Shown here one piece after another: positions 14,186 to 16,800 of a stretch of 16,800 nt of DNA. Both the position numbers and the translations under genes were made by a program. The stretch comes from CAYNEI01 sp964396185 (GTDB taxonomy: Archaea; Thermoplasmatota; SW-10-69-26), in assembly GCA_964396185.1 (NCBI GenBank), contig CAYNEI010000051.1, forward strand, positions 1-16,800, given 5' to 3'. How positions within the stretch are numbered: position 1 is the stretch's first letter; each line of letters starts with the position of its first letter. The notes under the pieces were generated by a model, which was not told the DNA's origin, searched no databases, and worked only from the letters and a program-made list of their open reading frames with translations.

Positions 14186-14194
14186 GATCACCCC
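14186..14194 (-). promoter_or_regulatory. argD: Shine-Dalgarno site of argD, archaeal type
   Basis: GGGGTGATC on the minus strand lies five bases before the argD ATG. GGTGATC matches the complement of the common archaeal 16S 3' end. It decides the 14180 start over 14243. It abuts the palindromic element and matches the lysK leader at 17 of 19 positions over 14184-14202. Confidence 0.75.
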
Positions 14195-14327
14195 TATCTG
14201 GGGCTGGACCACGAAGGTCTCCAAGGACACCACGGGCCACCAAGACCTAGGGGTCTCTCTTTGTGGCTGGATCGTAATCGTGGTTCCCTTGTGGCCCTTT
14301 GCGCCCCTTGTGGTCCCACCCCCGATA
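14195..14327. repeat. Near-palindromic element with 9-base periodic arms, copy 3 (argB-argD gap)
   Basis: The left arm begins TATCTGGGGCTGGACCACG at 14195. The right arm, read on the minus strand from 14327, begins TATCGGGGGTGGGACCACA. Similarity continues for about 45-50 bases with mismatches. The 9-base units include CCACGAAGG, TCTCCAAGG, CCACAAGGG and GCCACAAGG. A small hairpin AGACC...GGTCT (around 14243-14256) sits near the centre. It fills nearly all of the 154-base gap between argB and argD. The argD-side edge is followed directly by the argD SD, and the other edge reaches the argB stop. It is the same family as the lysJ-lysK copy: both carry the outer CCCAGATA and the inner ACCAC. Confidence 0.85.
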
Positions 14328-14334
14328 CCGCCGG

Positions 14335-15120
14335 TCATGCAACCACCTTGCGGCCCTGGACGATTGTGCCCTCCGCTTCTCCCACCGATACCCCGGTCAG
14401 GCTTCCGGGTTCGATGGGTCCGATGAGCACCTTACCCACCCCAGATCTTAGGGCGTCCAGGGCGGCGTTGAGCTTGGGCACCATGCCGCCGTGGGCCTGG
14501 CCGGAGCGGATGAGCGAGCGGGCCTGGCCGGGATCGATGTGGTCGATGGGCTGGCCTGAGGCGTCCAGCACGCCGGCCACGTCCGTGGCCAACAGCAGGG
14601 CATCCGCGGCCAGGGCCGAAGCGATGGCCCCGGCGCCCTCGTCCCCGTTCACGTTCAACGGCCCCTGGGCATCCATGCCCACCGGGGTCACCACGGGCAC
14701 GGGCCCGTCCACCGGGCCTGGCAGGCCCAGGGCATCGAAGCCTTTCACGGTGCCCACACGGCCGAGCAGTGGAGCGCCGTCGAGGTGCTTGACCTGGGCG
14801 CTGAGCCGACCCTGGCGGCCCGCGATGTGGACGGCAGGTACGCCGCGGCGGGTGAGCTGGGCGGCCAGTTCCATGCCCAGCGCGTCCATCTCGGAGAGCA
14901 CGATCTCGGCAGCCTGAGGCGGGGTCACGCGCAGGCCATGGTGGCGCTCCTCGGGTACGCCAGCCTCGGTGAGCGCGCGGGTGAGCTGGGGCCCGCCTCC
15001 GTGCACGACCACGGGCCGCGCACCTGCATCTCGGGCTTGGGTGAGCTCGGATGCCAGGAGGTCGAGGGTGGCTGGGTCGTCGAGCAGTTTGCCGGAGAGC
15101 TTGATGGTGAGGGTGGTCAT
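14335..15120 (-). CDS. argB: Acetylglutamate kinase
   Basis: ArgB phosphorylates N-acetylglutamate, the second step of the acetylated pathway. The 261-residue protein starts MTTLTIKLSGK at 15120, and the start is set by GTGATC three bases upstream, which overlaps the argJ stop. Upstream in-frame codons lie inside argJ. Motifs are KLSGK (7-11, in place of the more usual K-x-GGK), HGGGPQLT (40-47), the acetylglutamate loop GLRVT (62-66), NVNGD (156-160) and GGMVPKL (211-217). HGGG plus GLRVT separate it from LysZ at the other end of the window. It lies four bases after the argJ stop, so translation is coupled. Whether arginine inhibits it cannot be read from sequence; the short N-terminus lacks the extra helix seen in arginine-sensitive hexameric enzymes. 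Confidence 0.93.
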   Translation of the reverse strand: MTTLTIKLSGKLLDDPATLDLLASELTQARDAGARPVVVHGGGPQLTRALTEAGVPEERHHGLRVTPPQAAEIVLSEMDALGMELAAQLTRRGVPAVHIAGRQGRLSAQVKHLDGAPLLGRVGTVKGFDALGLPGPVDGPVPVVTPVGMDAQGPLNVNGDEGAGAIASALAADALLLATDVAGVLDASGQPIDHIDPGQARSLIRSGQAHGGMVPKLNAALDALRSGVGKVLIGPIEPGSLTGVSVGEAEGTIVQGRKVVA

Positions 15121-15124
15121 GGGA

Positions 15125-16372
15125 TCACGTCGAGTAGGCGCTGTTGAACTGGACGTACTCCTGGGTGAGATCACAACCCCAGGCCTCGGCCCCCTCGTCG
15201 CCCACGGCGAGGTCCACGTTGATCGTGACCTGGTCCCCCTGCAAGGCCTCGAGGCCCTCGGGTGGGCCACCGTTGAGCAGGGGTTGGCCTTGGGTGAGGA
15301 TCTTGAGCTGGTGGGGTCCATGGTGGAAGCGGAGGCTGACCCCGCCGGGGTCGAGCTGGGCGCCGGTGGCGCCGATGGCGGCCAGCACGCGGCCCCAGTT
15401 GGGGTCCTCGCCGTGGATGGCGGCCTTCACGAGGTTGGACGAGGCCACCGCCCGGGCGGCTGCCCGTGCCTCCTCGACGCTGGCGGCCCCCGTGACCTGG
15501 ACCTCGATGAGCTTGGTGGCCCCCTCGCCATCAGCGGCGATCATCCTGGCCAGGTGCTTGCAGACCTGTCCGAGCGCGTCAGCGAAGGCCTCGTAGGCTG
15601 GGCTGCCGGGCTCGATGGGGGGCCCGCCGGCGGCCCCGTTGGCCAGCACGGCGACCATGTCGTTGGTGGACTCGTCCCCGTCGACGCTGATCTGGTTGAA
15701 GCTGGCGTCCACCGTCTCTTGCAGCAGCGGCTGCAGGTGCTCGGATCCGATGGGGGCATCCGTGGCCACGAAGCAGAGCATGGTCCCCATGTTCGGGTGG
15801 ATCATCCCGCTGCCCTTGGCGATCGCCCCCAGGTGGAACGCGCGCTCACCGGCCTGGGCGATGGCCGCCACCTGCTTGGTGTGGCTGTCCGTGGTGGTGA
15901 TGGCCTCAGCGGCCTCGCCCCCAGTGGCTTGGTCGAGCTTGCCGGCGCACTGCTCGATGCCCCGGTTCACCTTGCCCATGTCCAGGGGGTGGCCGATGAT
16001 GCCGGTGCTGGCCACGAGCACCTGGTGGAGCTCCAGGCCGAGGGCGTGTGCGGTCTTACCGGCCATGGCGCGGGCATCGGCCATGCCCTGGGGCCCGGTG
16101 CAGGCGTTGGCGTTGGCTGAGTTGCACACGATGGCCTGGATCTCGCCTTGGGCGAGGTGCTCGCGGCTCACGTGGACGGGTGCCGCGGCGAAGGCGTTGC
16201 GGGTGAACACGGCCGCCGTGGATGCGGGGTGCTGGCTGACGATGATGGCCAGGTCGCGCTGCTTGTAGCGCAGACCGCAGTGGACCCCCTGGGCTTGGAA
16301 GCCGGGGACGTCGAGCAGGCCGCCGGTGGGGAGCAGGCGGGCGTGGACCAGGGGGGTCTCGAGCTGGCTCAC
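15125..16372 (-). CDS. argJ: Glutamate N-acetyltransferase / ornithine acetyltransferase
   Basis: ArgJ moves the acetyl group from N-acetylornithine to glutamate, closing the acetyl cycle; bifunctional forms also acetylate glutamate from acetyl-CoA. The 415-residue precursor cleaves itself before a threonine that becomes the nucleophile. Here this is T197 in HPNMGTML, where most relatives have NMATML, so the residue before the cut is glycine instead of alanine. STGIIG (122-127) is the oxyanion region and KGSGM lies at 186-190. The C-terminus ends VQFNSAYST, like the usual N-x-x-YTT end. The start is GTG at 16372, overlapping the argC TGA (GTGA). Because it recycles acetyl groups, no ArgE is required, and the M20 enzyme at 3224-4270 is free to serve LysW. 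Confidence 0.95.
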   Translation of the reverse strand: MSQLETPLVHARLLPTGGLLDVPGFQAQGVHCGLRYKQRDLAIIVSQHPASTAAVFTRNAFAAAPVHVSREHLAQGEIQAIVCNSANANACTGPQGMADARAMAGKTAHALGLELHQVLVASTGIIGHPLDMGKVNRGIEQCAGKLDQATGGEAAEAITTTDSHTKQVAAIAQAGERAFHLGAIAKGSGMIHPNMGTMLCFVATDAPIGSEHLQPLLQETVDASFNQISVDGDESTNDMVAVLANGAAGGPPIEPGSPAYEAFADALGQVCKHLARMIAADGEGATKLIEVQVTGAASVEEARAAARAVASSNLVKAAIHGEDPNWGRVLAAIGATGAQLDPGGVSLRFHHGPHQLKILTQGQPLLNGGPPEGLEALQGDQVTINVDLAVGDEGAEAWGCDLTQEYVQFNSAYST

Positions 16373-16800
16373 GGTGCCACCCCCAGAGTGGGCAGGCCCG
16401 TGGTCTCGGGCAAGCCCAGGGCGAGGTTGAGGTTCTGGATCGCCTGGCCAGCACCTCCCTTGACGAGGTTGTCGATGGCTCCCCTGGCCACGATGAGCCC
16501 CGTGGTCGGGTCCAGCGAGACGGCCACGTGGCAGAGGTTGGAGCCTTTGAGCGGGCCCGTGGCTGGCTCGTCGACCACGTGGACGAAGGGGGAGCCAGCG
16601 TAGGCCTTCTCGTAGCGGGCCTGGAGCTCGTCGGCCTCGACGCCAGGCTGCGCGGGAGCGTAGCTGGTGGTCAGCAAACCGCGGTTCTGGGGGACCAGGT
16701 GCGGGGTGAAGCGCACGGGGTGCCCCCCAGCGAGGCCACCTTGGATCTCGGCGGTGTGGTCGTGGCCAAGCACCTTGTAGGCGCGCACGGACTCGTTGGT
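16369..16800 (-). CDS. argC: N-acetyl-gamma-glutamyl-phosphate reductase, C-terminal part (cut by window end)
   Basis: Only the last 143 codons are present; the gene continues past base 16800. ArgC reduces N-acetylglutamyl phosphate to the semialdehyde with NADPH. The visible part begins TNESVRAYKVLGHDHTAEI, containing the conserved catalytic-histidine region before the substrate domain. It then shows VRFTPHLVPQNRGLLTT, which matches the acetylated-pathway enzyme (PHL-P-RG-L-T). It ends DNLVKGGAGQAIQNLNLALGLPETTGL, the standard C-terminal signature. The dinucleotide fold and active cysteine lie outside. The differing HDHTAE and PHLVPQNRG distinguish it from LysY at 12-1052. It is first of the visible argC-argJ-argB series, with its stop overlapping the argJ start. 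Confidence 0.93.
   Translation of the reverse strand, partial: TNESVRAYKVLGHDHTAEIQGGLAGGHPVRFTPHLVPQNRGLLTTSYAPAQPGVEADELQARYEKAYAGSPFVHVVDEPATGPLKGSNLCHVAVSLDPTTGLIVARGAIDNLVKGGAGQAIQNLNLALGLPETTGLPTLGVAP

Noticed and set aside
13221..14426. Plus-strand open frame opposite argD, running through the palindromic element
   Set aside because: It is antisense to argD and reads through the repeat into argB; it shows no recognisable motif.
15121..15321. N-terminally extended start for argB
   Set aside because: The extension lies wholly inside argJ in another frame, is R/P/S-rich, and precedes the conserved kinase start; GTGATC just before 15120 fixes the real start.
1..16800. tRNA or rRNA genes
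   Set aside because: Reading both strands I saw no tRNA-like GTTCRA/CCA-proximal stems or rRNA stretches; intergenic gaps are all under about 160 bases and are accounted for. A tRNAscan run would settle it.

Overview
The window reads as a G+C-rich (about two-thirds G+C by eye) archaeal chromosome segment devoted mainly to lysine and arginine biosynthesis. Three things point to an archaeon. Several genes are preceded by GGTGATC-type Shine-Dalgarno (SD) sites, complementary to the usual archaeal 16S 3' end. There is an ACT-domain protein of a type I associate with archaeal amino-acid regulators. The amino-acid genes include a LysW-dependent set. A Thermoplasmatota-like euryarchaeon is my best guess, but no rRNA or other taxonomic marker is present. 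Thermus/Deinococcus-type bacteria also combine LysW-lysine with acetyl-arginine pathways and are the main alternative.

Layout. (1) 12-4270, plus strand: lysY-lysZ-lysJ-[palindromic repeat]-lysK, the last four steps of the carrier-protein (LysW) pathway; lysW and lysX would be expected just left of the window. (2) 4280-5737, minus: a secreted seven-bladed PQQ-like beta-propeller, convergent with lysK. (3) 5788-9559, minus: argG-argH-argF, a tight operon converting ornithine to arginine. (4) 9560-9645: a short divergent regulatory region with an 18-bp palindrome, followed on the plus strand by an ACT-domain putative regulator (9646-10335). (5) 10356-12930, minus: an Asp-box lipoprotein, a DoxX-like membrane protein and a DUF2188-like small protein. 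(6) 13008-16800, minus: argC (cut by the window end)-argJ-argB-[palindromic repeat]-argD, the acetylated ornithine pathway.

How the genes fit together. ArgC, ArgJ, ArgB and ArgD make ornithine by the cyclic N-acetyl route, and ArgF, ArgG and ArgH take it to arginine. With a full acetylated set present, the LysW-type genes most likely make lysine from alpha-aminoadipate. LysY/ArgC, LysZ/ArgB and LysJ/ArgD are therefore paralogous pairs within 17 kb on opposite strands. LysK is the deacylase of the first set; the second set recycles acetyl groups through ArgJ and needs no ArgE.

The most unusual content is non-coding. Three ~120-145-bp near-palindromic elements, whose arms show a 9-base periodicity (units like CCACAGAGG or CCACAAGGG), lie between same-strand genes at 3091-3213, 11968-12111 and 14195-14327. 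Two of them split the lys and arg operons at different steps and are followed by almost the same leader and SD before lysK and argD. A strong hairpin also lies in the first codons of the ACT regulator. No tRNA, rRNA, CRISPR array or transposase gene was seen, and no gene-free stretch exceeds 300 bases.
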